Assembly: GCA_922989275.2 (NCBI GenBank)
Contig: OV277869.1
Coordinates: 40,098,189 to 40,162,188, forward strand
From: Gari tellinella
Taxonomy: Eukaryota > Mollusca > Bivalvia > Cardiida > Psammobiidae
DNA length: 64,000 nucleotides
Direction: 5' to 3'
Positions 35,090 through 46,224 of this stretch are shown here, in pieces. Made by a program: the position numbers and the translations under genes. Below the pieces are notes generated by a model. It worked only from the letters and a program-made list of their open reading frames with translations. It was not told the DNA's origin and did not search any database. How positions within the stretch are numbered: position 1 is the first letter of the stretch; each line of letters starts with the position of its first letter.

Positions 35090-35344
35090 CAGGGCTGCCA
35101 TTTCTCCGGATTTTCCATAATCTTCGGATTTTTTTTCTAGAAAATGGTAGCTTGAAGAAGGCTGACAGTAAAGCAGAATGCGCCATGAGGCTCATTCTGC
35201 TTTACTTCTAGCCTTCTTTAAATAGTCACGTGTCAACAAAACTAGAAACAGACTATTGGGTAAAAGTAAGATTCGTAAATGAGCACTTGAAAAATGCAAA
35301 TTTGGAAATCTTAGGATTTTTCATGTCAAGTTATGGCAGCCCTG
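35090..35344. mobile_element. hAT-like MITE with CAGGGCTGCCAT ends and P1-type core
   Basis: The left CAGGGCTGCCATTTCTCCGG and right TTATGGCAGCCCTG ends match those at 11688-11991. The interior holds the P1-type palindrome AAAGCAGAATGCGCC / CTCATTCTGCTTT instead of the GATC-type palindrome. Confidence 0.75.
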
Positions 35345-35559
35345 GATAATTGTATAAAGCAGATGACGTCATAGCAGTAAAAGGGTTAACATACGGTAAT
35401 TGTAATCTTGTTTAGGCAACAATGGCAAGCATTGTTGAAAGGAGAGCTTGTTGTTCGGAGGTCGGTTGTTAGGAAATGTCACTTTGTAGAGTAAGTTCAA
35501 TTACAGTAGAGTACATTTAACTGTTAAGCAACGAATTTCAGTACGTGAAAAGTACACAT

Positions 35560-35655
35560 ATACTATGCAAACAGTGTAGATACGGGTCAGACTGATCCTT
35601 ACCCACAAAGAGGTTACTCGGCCTCTGGTCTATCTACATTATATTTGTCATGAAC
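35560..35655. repeat. Worn P5-like hairpin in intron 2 of lectin B
   Basis: It carries GCAAACAGTGTAGATACGGG followed by CGGCCTCTGGTCTATCTACA, the inverted arms of a P5-type palindrome with several mismatches. No terminal repeat remains. Confidence 0.45.
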
Positions 35656-35771
35656 AAACAACTTTAGATTAAAGAAGTTTGAGAGGAAATAATAAAGTCT
35701 TCCCTACTTAAATATGTTTAATGTTATTGAATTAAACAAATAAATGAAGTAAACAAATAATGTTTCTATAC

Positions 35772-35938
35772 CAAGGCTACGTTGATACAAATCTTTACTC
35801 GTCGTAGTTTTCATACTGCTGTGTGGAAAGTCCAATGGGTTTCTGTTGTTCATTTCGCACGTGCCATTGCTTGGAGTGAAGTTCACCGACTTACATACAT
35901 CATCTTTATAACACTGTATGCAACATTCCGTCGATGAC
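35772..35938 (-). CDS. Lectin gene B, exon 2: PAN/apple-like module
   Basis: A 167 bp exon encoding SSTECCIQCYKDDVCKSVNF, TPSNGTCEMNNRNPLDFP and KTTTSKDLYQRSL. All five cysteines of the family pattern seen in gene C are present. The acceptor is CTTGTAG/GTCATC (phase 2) and the donor is CTTG/GTATAG (phase 1), aligned base for base with those of genes A and C. The module links the signal peptide to the CTLD 3.3 kb downstream. Confidence 0.8.
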
Positions 35939-35984
35939 CTACAAGTTAACATTGTGAAAGCGCAAATGGGACGACATTATCATT

Positions 35985-36230
35985 TCCGTTTAACTCTTTC
36001 ACTGCCAATGGCGGCAAAAGGTGAGTTTTCAGTTAATGTCCGAATCAGAAGCCGCGTAAGAAGGCGTCTGATCAGGATTCAAACTGTTTGACACTAGAAA
36101 TAATATTAGTCAAAGCCGCCTTCAATTTGCCTTAAAATATCGCAGACGACACGACCAATATAGACCATATTTTGACATTATATTATTTAAGCTGACGATC
36201 AAAACTTGGCAGTGAAAAAGATAATAATAC
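35985..36230. mobile_element. MITE family P4 copy in intron 1 of lectin B
   Basis: 'taactctttcactgccaatg' stands at the left, with 'ggcaaaaggtgag', the worn palindrome around 36045-36090 ('aggcgtctgatcaggattca') and an inverted 'cttggcagtgaaaaag' near 36210. Confidence 0.65.
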
Positions 36231-36387
36231 TAAGATGAAGTCGCAATAAAATAAAATTGTTTTTTGTTGTTGGTGGTGATTTTGTATATAAATAATACAT
36301 GTAATAATAAACATTGTAGCTTGTAGCATCTATTTAGAACGCAAATAAATAAAGCCAGAATTAATGTCTATATATATATTTACTAAC

Positions 36388-36527
36388 CTGCTTATGACCG
36401 TGCTATAGGTATGGTCAAAGAAAGAATGTTCTTTTTTCGCAAACAACCTTGAGACGGCCGTACAATTAGACACTTTTATAAGGTGAATTAGAAGGAAAGC
36501 CTGTAGACCTCTTTTCACCACCGCCAT
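36388..36527 (-). CDS. Lectin gene B, exon 1: signal peptide
   Basis: An ATG starts MAVVKRGLQAFLLIHLIKVS, a positively charged start followed by a hydrophobic stretch, as in secretion signals. It continues with a short linker ending TYSTVISR. The donor is AGCAG/GTTAGTA in phase 2, which the exon 2 acceptor completes as Arg. The in-frame extension past the donor is intronic. Confidence 0.8.
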
Positions 36528-36974
36528 CTCACAGGTGTGTCATTATATATCGAGGTCTCAAATCATCTTCCGTTTATATTCTCAAATAATTCATCGTCTT
36601 CTCCAGACGACGTGTGAGTGTTTTATTTTCTATTATCTAAGTCGATGTATCTTATTGTTTGATGCAAGACCGATTCCATTGTTTTATCGGTATAAATGTG
36701 CATTGATGTTTCTTTATGCTATGTCATTTACCTATTAAAATGCATTAGATGATAGTTGCATTGTACTGATATTGATGTCCCAAAGCGACTTCGCTTCATA
36801 CTTGAAAGGTTGTCGGATGAAATATTCAGTTTGAAATTTATTCTAATTGAAAATATGTTTAGATCATTTACTATATACATGTATAAGCGAATCATTGGAC
36901 CTCACAATGCTGACATTCCTCATCGACTATTCCCATTTTTAAATCATGCACAGTTTCCATGTACTCTATAGATC

Positions 36975-37220
36975 TACATCTTTCACTGCAAACGGTACCA
37001 AAAGGCGAATTTTCAGATAGTTTGGATTCTGGTCAGACGCCGCGTGACGCGGGGTCTGATCAGGATCCAAACTGTTTTACACTCGTTTCCACATTTCTTG
37101 AGTCACAACAGCCCTACATGTACATCTGACTTTGAACTTATTGCAGACGACACTACCATTACAGAGGATATTTTGGCGGTAACAGGGTTAAAACAGACGA
37201 GAAAACTTGGTAGTGAGAGA
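36975..37220. mobile_element. MITE family P4 copy upstream of lectin B
   Basis: It has 'ctttcactgcaaacgg' at the left and the palindrome GTTTGGATTCTGGTCAGACG / GGTCTGATCAGGATCCAAAC (about 37019-37072). The right tail reads 'acttggtagtgagagag'. Confidence 0.7.
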
Positions 37221-37303
37221 GTTCAACAACAACTAAAATAGAATAATTACAAACGGTACAAACTTACACCCTTTACTCCTAACCTGTTCTTGTTTTGAAA
37301 ACA

Positions 37304-37460
37304 GTTGACCACTTAAAGCATATTGATAGTAAAGCTGAAGGAGCCTTAAGACGCATTCTTTTTTATTTTCAGCCTGCTTTAAGCTACCATCTACTAGGAT
37401 ATAAGAAATATTTTTATATTCTTCAAGTCAGACTCTGGATGTGTTGTCATTTTGCAATAT
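37304..37460. mobile_element. Worn MITE family P1 copy
   Basis: It has 'gaccacttaaagcatattg', a mismatched hairpin and TTTTCAGCCTGCTTTAAGCT, then P1 right-flank sequence that fades out. Confidence 0.55.
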
Positions 37461-37864
37461 CTTGTTAAAATTAACCTTATCTGAAAATGGACTTGACTTA
37501 ATTGGAAAATGGAATTTTCCATTTGAAGTTTCAGGGTTGAATGAGTTAAGAAGCTCTCTGTATTGCTTGTGTCTGGTGTTAAGCTTATATCTCTTTCAAA
37601 TGGTTACTTTTTATCTTCTTTCATGTATCCGCTTATCCTCTATATCCCGGATAACACCTAGAACTGGACACTTCACTCAGTCTGTAATGTTTCGATTTTC
37701 AAAAACGAGGTTCTCTGTATACATTGTATCATTATTTCTCTGAATACATACATCTGTCAGTGGTAATATGCAAACCCTTTTTTCTGCTCATTATGCCTTA
37801 ATCATTTTACTGCCAATGACGCCAAAAGGCGCCAAACAAATTATTTGTCATCCCTATCTACAGG

Positions 37865-38115
37865 TACAGTGGAGAATCTGTTATTCTTTCCCGTTTAAAC
37901 GCAAAACGTACGCAAACGGAAAACACTAAAACGTAGAAAAGTACAACTTTTTGACAATTCTGATAATTCATTTTTATCTTGGTGGCAAACAGTTTGAAGC
38001 CTGATCAGACGCCGGGTTACCCGGCGTCTGATCTGGCTCTAAACTGTTTGCAGTGAAAAAAAAAGTTTTAGCGTAAACGCGTTTATTGGGAAAGAATAAC
38101 GTTTTCTCCACTGTA
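37865..38115. mobile_element. MITE family P2 copy nested in a P4-type element
   Basis: TACAGTGGAGAATCTG at the left and CTCCACTGTA at the right, with the central palindrome at about 37988-38045. P4-type sequence surrounds it: 'actgccaatgacgccaaaag' before and 'gcagacgacaatatagcgg' after. Confidence 0.82.
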
Positions 38116-38721
38116 CATAACGCGGCGTCTGGCTAGGATCCAACATGGTTGACATTCTTTTTTAAATAACGTCCGTCATACTACATGTACCTTAAATCTA
38201 ACTTTGAAACGTTATTGCAGACAACAATATTGAAGCAGACGACAATATAGCGGTAAATTGGTAAATCCACACGATAAAGTTCACTATGAAAAGGTGTTAA
38301 TGTTCAATCCGGGTTTTATCACATAAACTAATTAAAGGGCACTTAAGAAATCGTTTGATATCGATACATTTATAAAAAACAATACCATTTTATCGTTAAA
38401 ATCTGCTACCCAGGCCAAACAAGGTGGTATGTCTATTGCATGCTTTTATACACTTCTAATGCTAAACAGAATTTGCAATATCATGGCATATCCAGAAACA
38501 TTTGCTATTCGAAACAACAAAGAATTATTTAATGTCACAAAATATAACGATGGAATTATTCGATTAGAAAACATTGTTTCTGCCTGCGTATTGAAAAACG
38601 GAATAAGATGAAAATAAAACAGTTAACTACGGCGGGTTGAAAACATAATATTTTATTCAACCAATAACTCGTTATCATAGGAAAACATTTAATATATATA
38701 TATAGAGAGAGCGAGAGAGAG

Positions 38722-39161
38722 ACGGAAAAGGTAAAATATTCCGGCAAATGCCGGACCGGCAAAGGCAAAAATAATTGTAAAGGTAAAAACGACTAAACAC
38801 GCCTTCTATTATTTCTTATGTATTACCATAAGCGTTTTGCCTCTCGGCTCATCAGTGATTGCAATATATTTGTTGCTATGACGTGGCATCAATGGTAACG
38901 CTACGTCATAAGCGTGACGTCATAAACGTGACGTCATAACGTCATTTTAGTGGAACGTCATTGAAGCTCTTTTTATCAATTCTATGCATTTAATTTAGGT
39001 TTAAAACAGTTTATTAAAATATTTTTCTTTTGCTAACCTGACCGAAATATTTTCTGAATTCATTTTAAAAAAAATTATATATATAATTGTAAAGGTAAAA
39101 ATGACTAAACACGCCTTCTATTTTTTCTTTTGCATTTGCCGGAGTATTTTACCTTTTCCGT
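38722..39161. mobile_element. Inverted-repeat element in an AT microsatellite
   Basis: ACGGAAAAGGTAAAATATTC at the left and its inverse at the right. Outside lie TA repeats on both sides. An internal direct repeat, 'aattgtaaaggtaaaaa' with 'gactaaacacgcc', occurs at about 38773 and 39088. Confidence 0.7.
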
Positions 39162-39179
39162 ATATAAATATATATATAT

Positions 39180-39400
39180 CGCTGGCCGCTTTGGTGTAGT
39201 GGTTAGCATGCTGGACCGGCAATCCAGCGACCCGTGGTTCGATTCCCGGCCGCGGCGGCTGATTTTTCATTACGTCTTTTTCCGATATACATATGATTGG
39301 GTCTCCAGCAAAACCTGCTATAATGACAAAATTTTCGATTTTCAGATTTTTGCTGTTTGCTCAAGAGTAGGGTGTTAGAAATACAGAACAAAAAGAATTT
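39180..39400 (+). repeat. tRNA-derived SINE-like element
   Basis: The head (39183-39255) has an A box TGGTGTAGTGGTTAGC, an anticodon arm CTGGA-CCGGCAA-TCCAG (GGC, alanine-like) and a B box GGTTCGATTCCC. The acceptor stem fails to close. The 3' body is unlike any gene. Confidence 0.6.
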
Positions 39401-39788
39401 TGGTGATATCTCAATTTTTAATGAAATTACAGCTAATTTAGTAACTGTCCTAGCATTGAAACATTGACACGCGAGTGCTTAATTGACTTTTAAAAAGCGG
39501 CCCAGAAACAGTATTTTAAGAACCAACAATGCCTACAGTATGCACTTTTCCTTCCAATTAAGACATAAGCTTCTATTGAATAAACATATAAAACTTATTT
39601 GGAATAAATTATGGAGAAAAGAAAAGTCTGTTAGAGTTCAGTTGCCATAGTAACGCAACCCTATAAAGGACACAAATCTCAGTTTTTGTATGGATTTTGA
39701 GGACACTTATCGTCCAGATAGACATGGCGAACACATGGCCTCACAATATAAACAGGTACTTCTGGCCAGCGGTATATATTCTAGCAGG

Positions 39789-39933
39789 CTATAGCACGTG
39801 CGGCAGATGCTCGTGGGGGAAATTGATGTCACGTGACCTCAGAATAGCATATCTTCTCTCATCAACGTGATCTCGCTCTTTCACAAAAACGACGTCAGGC
39901 TGGTCCTGTTGAAGCGGAAATACTGGATATTTC
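39789..39933 (-). CDS. Unidentified gene, terminal exon
   Basis: The acceptor ATTTTACTTTCAG/G has a good pyrimidine tract and opens a 145 bp exon in phase 2. It encodes 47 residues rich in charged amino acids (KYPVFPLQQDQPDVVFVK, ERRYAILRSRDINFPHEHLP) before TAG. The phase matches the donor at 41183, making an Arg codon across the join. The composition looks like real protein. I do not recognise the family. The gene shares the minus strand with the lectins and lies between B and A. Confidence 0.5.
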
Positions 39934-39999
39934 CTGAAAGTAAAATAGACAAATGTTTTATTATATAATTTTTCCTCAGAACGTTTGTTCACCCTTTCT

Positions 40000-41160
40000 T
40001 CAATAAAAAATTATTCAAGGTTCCACCCAATTAACTGAATTTTACTTACATGCATGAACATGAAAGTAAACAGTCAATATGTAGCGCTGTAGTATAGATC
40101 TAGTATAATAATAAGCCAACGTTTACTGATCTCTATTAAACATCTCCTATAGGAACATACTTTATCATCTGATAATTTTATTTTTGCAAAAGTGTCAATT
40201 TTAGATTGATATGTGGAAAAAATGCTAAACTAACGTTATCCATAATTTGAATAATTGAATTTATAAGGCTCGATCAAAAGTATCTTAATAAAGAAGTGTC
40301 TCATGTATGGTGTTGCACTTGCTTTATTTATAGAAATAAACATACAGTATAAGTAAAATATTCATAAAACAGACAGGGGCGTGGCCGACGAAACGCACTT
40401 ACGCACGTGCGTAACATCAATTTAAAAAAAGAAAAATCAAACATGGCCAAAAAGTGACATTAAAGGTTTAAAAGATGTGGCGTGAGGGTTGGTTTGGGTG
40501 GGGTTAGACCTTAATGTCTAAGGCTAAATCACTCTAAACACGCTTCAGAGCTCAACATTTTAGTTCTAATTTCTATTTTTCCCGTGGGAGGTTTCCGCCC
40601 ACCCCACTTCTCGCAACCAGCATTCATCAATTTCAAGTTTCAGAAACTCAAAAATTTAGTAAATACAAAGTCGGCAGCCTAAAGCCTATGGTGCTACATA
40701 TACCTCTCGTACGCCTAATATTCGAATAGTTATAGCAGAAATAAATAATCACATTATTTCTCATGGCTTATACCCCAACGACCCCCCCCCCCCACCCGTA
40801 GAGGTGCATGTGGATATATAACGGAGCGTTGATCACAATTGATCGAATTCAAAGCCACAAAACCCTAAAATCACACTTCAGGGTTCACAATTTCAGTTCT
40901 TATTTCCATTTTTCTCTCGGGGTACGTTCCCCAGGGCCGAAGCAACGTTTGTCGATTTCAAGTAGATCTATTAGAAACTGAAAAACTCAGTAGATCTAAT
41001 GCAAAGTCGACAGCTTAATATCTATGGTGCTACATGCACCTCTCATGCGTTGAAACTTCAAATACTTTTAGCTGAGCTAACTTTAAATCTTTTATGTCTT
41101 TTATAAGGGGGCTTTGAACAAAATTGTATGGTCTTTCAATCAATACATTTTGATCTTGAA
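40000..41160. other. Intron-like sequence of the unidentified gene
   Basis: It contains an internal diverged duplication: the block around 40500-40740 and the block around 40860-41060 share 'cagggttcacaatttcagtt'-like and 'atggtgctacat' phrases. A C-homopolymer run is at 40781-40791. No ORF is supported. Confidence 0.45.
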
Positions 41161-41182
41161 TAGACTCTAAATAGGTCCTGAC

Positions 41183-41316
41183 CTGCTGTTTGACGTCCAG
41201 TTCTCGATCATCAGTCTGAGTCTAGACAAACGCCTTAAAGCATCCAGATCAGTTTCTTCTTGAGATCCAAATAGTGTGGCCGTGGACGTTCTATCAAACA
41301 GCAGACTCTCTAAATC
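41183..41316 (-). CDS. Unidentified gene, internal exon
   Basis: The acceptor ATTTTCTTTTTAG opens a 134 bp exon encoding DLESLLFDRTSTATLFGSQE and then a Leu/Arg-rich helical stretch (DALRRLSRLRLMIENW). The donor AGCAG/GTCAGG gives phase 2, which fits the exon at 39933. The frame reads through without stops. The donor is weaker than the usual GTAAGT. Earlier exons were not found. No family is assigned. Confidence 0.45.
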
Positions 41317-41369
41317 CTAAAAAGAAAATTAATGAACATGAAAAATAATACTAAATACACTTTATTCAT

Positions 41370-42015
41370 ACAGTGGGGAAGACGCTGTTTTTGCGATGAA
41401 CGCTATTATTTCCCTTGCAAGCCGATTGGTCTTTGATCAGACGCCCGGTAACCCGGCGTCTGACCAGGCTTCACACTTTTTGCCCCTCAGATTAAAATAG
41501 ATATATCTACATGTAGATAGAAATGTAAAAAGAAAATAGATGGGTTCCTCGGAACACGTGTGTCACCTGCCAGCAATCATCAGTATAACATTCTCTTTCC
41601 ATAAAAGAAATTTCATTTCAAAATCTTCAGTAAAACAATAGAAAGCATGAAAAGAAAATGTTGAACAGAGGAATAACTCTCACAATATTGATACAAGAGT
41701 TATGACCCTTTAAGGTATTGTGCAATACTCTTCCACTTGTCAAGCTCTTTCCATAAATGCTGTTTCATCTTCAAAGCGTGATCAGTAGAACACTCAGAAC
41801 AGGAATTATGAGGCGTGACACAAAAAACGTGACGGACAGACAGACGGACGGACAGGTGGACGGGCAGACAGACAGACGCCGGAAAAGTGATCCCTAAGTG
41901 TCGCCTCTGCCTACAGCAGGAAAAATAAAAAGTAGATCTAGATCGATTTTTTTTACGTTTTGTGCTTTGCGTTTAAACAACGGGAAATAATAGATCTAAC
42001 GTCTTCCCCACTGTC
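41370..42015. mobile_element. MITE family P2 copy split by another repeat
   Basis: The left part begins ACAGTGGGGAAGACGCTGTT and carries the palindrome near 41436-41480. The right part ends GTCTTCCCCACTGT at 42015. Between them (about 41515-41935) is a repeat with GACAGACAGACGGACGGAC-type words. Confidence 0.65.
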
Positions 42016-42283
42016 AGATAAAATTTATTTCTTAGGAGGAATACAATAATCTGAAAAGCTTAATCATTATAGATATAGACCATGTAATGTGGACAAGATC
42101 TAGATCTAGGTCTAAACGCAAAGAATTTTTTTTTTTTTTAAAAACCCAGCTTAGAACTGTGCGAGGGTTTTTCTCTGCCTAGTTTCGACCCCTATGTCGA
42201 TGTGCTGGGCTATCACACTTTACATGTAGAATCTCCCATTATGTAGCAGCCAGGGTTGAGTTTTTATGATTAAATACTGAGAG

Positions 42284-42665
42284 ATGTGTGGTGTCTCAGT
42301 CGGAAGAGCACTTGCCCTGTAAGGAAGGGGTCCCGGGTTCGAGTCCAGATATGGCTGTATATTTTCTCACCAGGTTTCATTTGGCGTCCATTGTGGTTTC
42401 TGTGACTGTATGGGCTCCGAGTTTAAACCCCCGGTCGTTCTCATGCCCATGTAGACATTTGCGACGAATTTCAAGTTGTCGGTGGAGTATGTCACTGTGA
42501 AGGTTAAGCGTCACTTGTACGGCCTTGCTGTACAAGCGCGTTTTTATGGCGACATGGTAGAGTGCGTGACTGCGAACCTTGCGACTCGGATTCAATCCCG
42601 GGTCGGTGCGGGTGTTTCATTATAAGAACACCTGGTTTATAATATAACCTTAATAAATCTCACCA
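42284..42665 (+). repeat. tRNA-derived SINE-like unit(s)
   Basis: One head at about 42287-42352 has TGTCTCAGTCGGAAGAGC and GGTTCGAGTCC. A second at about 42548-42610 has ATGGTAGAGTGCG and GGATTCAATCCC. Neither folds into a full tRNA. The body between contains 'gtcggtggagtatgtcact'. Confidence 0.6.
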
Positions 42666-42729
42666 CACCTATTGTTTTAGGGGCTTTTTTTCGTTTCAAA
42701 AACACAACAAATCTACCCCAATAAGAATT

Positions 42730-43080
42730 TACTGTACGTAGATCTGATTGAAAAGACTTCCCGACAGGTCGAAACAATCGAGTGGGTTGAATCTACGTAA
42801 ACATGCATTTAGGCCTACAACATTTTTGTTTGAAATGTCATGAACTTTGACAGCTTGATGAAAATCCTTACTAAGCTGGGCAAACACCAACAATAAGCGT
42901 AACGCGGCGTCTGATCCGGATCCAAACGGTTTGTCACTCTTATTGATATCTATTAAGTCATACAACCTTAAAACTACCTTTGAAACTCGTTTTTGCAGGC
43001 CAAATTTACTGAAGCAGACGACAGTAAAGTGGTGAAGGGGTTAAATTCTCCCGAATAATTTGATCATGAAAGGGTTAAAC
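42730..43080. mobile_element. Worn MITE family P4 copy
   Basis: It has 'taacgcggcgtctgatccgg' with 'atccaaacggtttg' (one palindrome arm only), 'gaagcagacgacagtaaag' and the end 'ttgatcatgaaagggttaa'. Confidence 0.6.
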
Positions 43081-43144
43081 AAATCGTAGCGTAAACGCAA
43101 TGTAAGAAAGTATGGACATTGAGTGTTTTATGCAAACAGTTTCC

Positions 43145-44094
43145 TTAAGGGTGTATCAATGTCATGACTTTGGGAACTTTTCAAAGTATATGAAAACACT
43201 CTATGATGGTTTTGTATTGAAGAGCTATTTAAGAGGAATGAAAAAATAGAAAAAGTGTACATTTTGGTGAACAACAGTTGGCTCTACGGCCATGTAAAAT
43301 TTACCCCACCCACTTCCTCTTATTTTGTCCTTTTCAAACAGCCCGCTTCAGTAAAACCCATTTTAAATGAAAACAAATATGATAATTTGGTTTTGTTTTA
43401 TTTATTTCCTATCTATGGTAGTATTTCTTCATACAAAAACAAATTTAAGAAAAAAAAGGCACCAAATGTGAAATTTATAAAGCTCTAAATATCATCGGTA
43501 TGGTACTTTTTTGTAAATTTTGTAAGGGGCGATAACTCTTTTTACTTTAATAACTCAAAATTTTCAACACTGACCTTTCAATTTCTTTTCATATTTTGAA
43601 CTGCCTTAGTATGGGCTTTCATCTGGTAGAATATAAGAAAAAGTTAAATACTAGAACTATTTCATTTTCAAACTTTTTTACTTTTTTTTCATAAACTAAA
43701 AAATCTAATAAAATCATGATCTATATAAAGCATATTTTTGATATTCAAGGATCCATATTGTTCAAACCTGGTTCCTGCTTTGTTTAAATTTGGTTTATAT
43801 ATGTGAACATACCACCATAGACATGAAATAAATAAAGAAAACCCAAATTACCATGTTTGTTTTGTTTTGAATTAAATTTTACTGAAGCTTGTACTCTGAA
43901 TGGGTAAAATTTAAAGAAAAAAATCCAAATTTGACAAACCTTTTCCAAATCGCTGTAGCTCAAAAAAAAGGACACCACCATATATATTTTTTTTCATTTT
44001 TTCATTCATCATAAATAGCTCTTCCAAAAAAACAATGATAGAAAAAAAGTTTAATACTTTGAAAAAATGGCTCATGACATTGATACACCCTTAA
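43145..44094. mobile_element. Foldback element, second copy
   Basis: It starts TTAAGGGTGTATCAATGTCA and ends GACATTGATACACCCTTAA. The interior is highly similar to 1067-2001 over its whole length. Its right TTAA is shared with the P1 copy that follows. Confidence 0.85.
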
Positions 44095-44342
44095 CCCTTT
44101 ACCTGATAGCCTATTTCTAGTACTTAAGATAGGTGACTACTTAAAGCAGGTTGAAAGTAAAGCAGAATGCGCCTTAGGGCGCATTCTGCTTTACTTTCAG
44201 CCTGATTTAAGCTATTACCTGCTAGAATAAGGAAACTATTAAATATGACACATATTCATTACGGTCTATATTCGAACTATTTTCTTCAGCGGATGAATAA
44301 AATGAATGTGCTAAAAGTCGCTTCTATAAGGGAAAGGGTTAA
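44091..44342. mobile_element. MITE family P1 copy
   Basis: Complete TTAACCCTTTACCTGATAGC and GGGAAAGGGTTAA ends, and the near-perfect hairpin AAAGCAGAATGCGCCTTAGG / GCGCATTCTGCTTT at about 44157-44192. It is nearly identical to 27604-27856, so both are recent. Confidence 0.92.
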
Positions 44343-44715
44343 CCTTTTCAACACCAAGGACCTGATTAAAGTTCACTCATGACATTTGCAAACAGTGTAG
44401 ACCCAGACCATGGGACTTCTATAGGACGCGCGTTCTGATCTGGAGTAGAAATATTTCAGCAAATCCAAATCAAGTTTCGATCGACAGGATAAGTACTAAA
44501 CAAATTAGGAGTGTTATTTGCTAGCGTCATGGAGATGTTTTTTCTTCAATGTGAAATGGTATGGATACGTGTAGTTCTTTCAGATATCCTTTCCTATAGC
44601 ATGCTCCACAAACTACAGCCGTTTATCCATAAAAGCCAACACAATTACTGAGCGGTATTCGTCTTTTTTGACACGCCTACCTATCTATGAAATGTTCAAT
44701 GTGCTTGTCTTTTAT

Positions 44716-46224
44716 GGGGCCTTCACATACACGGAATTTCTACGATTTCCTTACGGATGGCACAGATCCGTAAAAGTTTACGGTTTCTTACAATATAAGC
44801 CACTTTTAAGAGTGAATTAAGATGTGTTACGAGTTGTTACGGGCTATATACGGTTTCTTACGAGTTATTACGATATGTTTACGACAAAACTACGCGTTCT
44901 ATAGCAGTCGCACCTGGTTTTCTCTACTTGCAGGCTCTTTCAAGTAAAGGGTCAGTCAATATAAGTTTGACTGTACTTGCCCTTCACCGCCTTAGCCCGA
45001 GTACAATAATTTCTTGCAAAGGGTTTGGATCCAGACCTGGCATCGCGTGACACGGCACCTGGTTAGGTTCCAAACTGCTTGACACTCAATTTATACTCCA
45101 TAAATCAGAAAACCTAAAATTAAAATTTGAGAAATAAACGTAGACGAATTGTTCAAAGCTCATTACGTGATGACAGCGAAGGGGCTTAATCGTAAACAAT
45201 ACGTAATGTTACCGCCTGCAGCCATTGACGTGTGTTACTGTTATAATATTATTTCTTTTTCAAAAATTTCTCAAAATATATGATAAGAGTCTCAATTTGA
45301 GTAGGTCCTGATGTGAGTTGTCGCCACGTGCGGTCTAATCTGGATATAAACTGTTTGCAAATGTTAGGGTTACGTGTTGTTACGTTCGATTTCCGATTAA
45401 GTTGTGGATTGTAATTGATTCTTTACGAGTTGTTTACGGAGAAGTCCATCCGTGGTATATCGTAGTCTATCGTAAAAAACGTTTTTGACATGATTGTCAA
45501 AACAATTGATTTTCGTCTTACGGAGGCTTACTGATGTCGTCTAGTTTTGCCGATGGTAACGGATTGTTTACGGACGTCTGCGATGTGTTTGCGGATGATA
45601 ACGAGTTATTTCCGGACGTTTGCGATTGACTACGGTTTGGAGATCCGTAAGAACTCGTAAGAAACATCCGCGTATGTGAACGCACCTTTATGGGTTGATA
45701 CGATTTACCTCAGAGAACTGACGTGTTTGGCCTTTTCAGTACCAAAAAGTATTCAATTTCAAATGTGTCATCATTCGACAACTGGCATGAGGTGATAGAA
45801 CATAGATATGACTGAGATAATAGTTCACTAAGAGTTTTGTGGTCTTTTTGGCAAGATTATGCCTGTTTGGACGGAAAACCTCCACGATAATACAACGGAT
45901 GACTACGAACACGTTACGGTCGGTTTACGGATCCTTGCGGACTGTTTGCGGATCATTGCGGGCTGTTTACGGAGGATTACGTGTTGTTACAACCGGTTTA
46001 CGATACTTAACGGATCGTTACGATTGATTTACGGAAGAATAACTCCGCGGACAATCGTAAGAAAATATTTGAAACAAAAATATGGGCATCTTATTCCACG
46101 AATCATTACGGATACTAGCGAGTTGTTTACGGACACTAACGGATCATTTGCGGATGCTTACGATTGACTACGAGTGGCGATCCGTAAGGAATCGTAAGAA
46201 AATATCGTGTATGTGAAGACCCCA
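44716..46224. mobile_element. 1.5 kb inverted-repeat element packed with TTACGGA-type words
   Basis: GGGGCCTTCACATACACGG stands at the left and CGTGTATGTGAAGACCCC at the right. The subterminal regions (44740-44890 and 45400-46210) consist of repeated short words such as TTACGGAT, GTTTACGGA, TTACGAGT and GATCCGTAAG. A further end-like repeat (CGCGTATGTGAACGCACC) lies at 45671-45690, suggesting a nested or composite structure. A worn P4 palindrome is at about 45020-45075. The repetitive ORFs at 45839-46167 come from the words. Confidence 0.7.

Noticed and set aside
45839..46167. ORFs with a repeated LRSVYGSLRTV-like pattern
   Set aside because: The repeat follows from TTACGGA-type words. Overlapping frames show the same effect, and no start or splice context supports coding.
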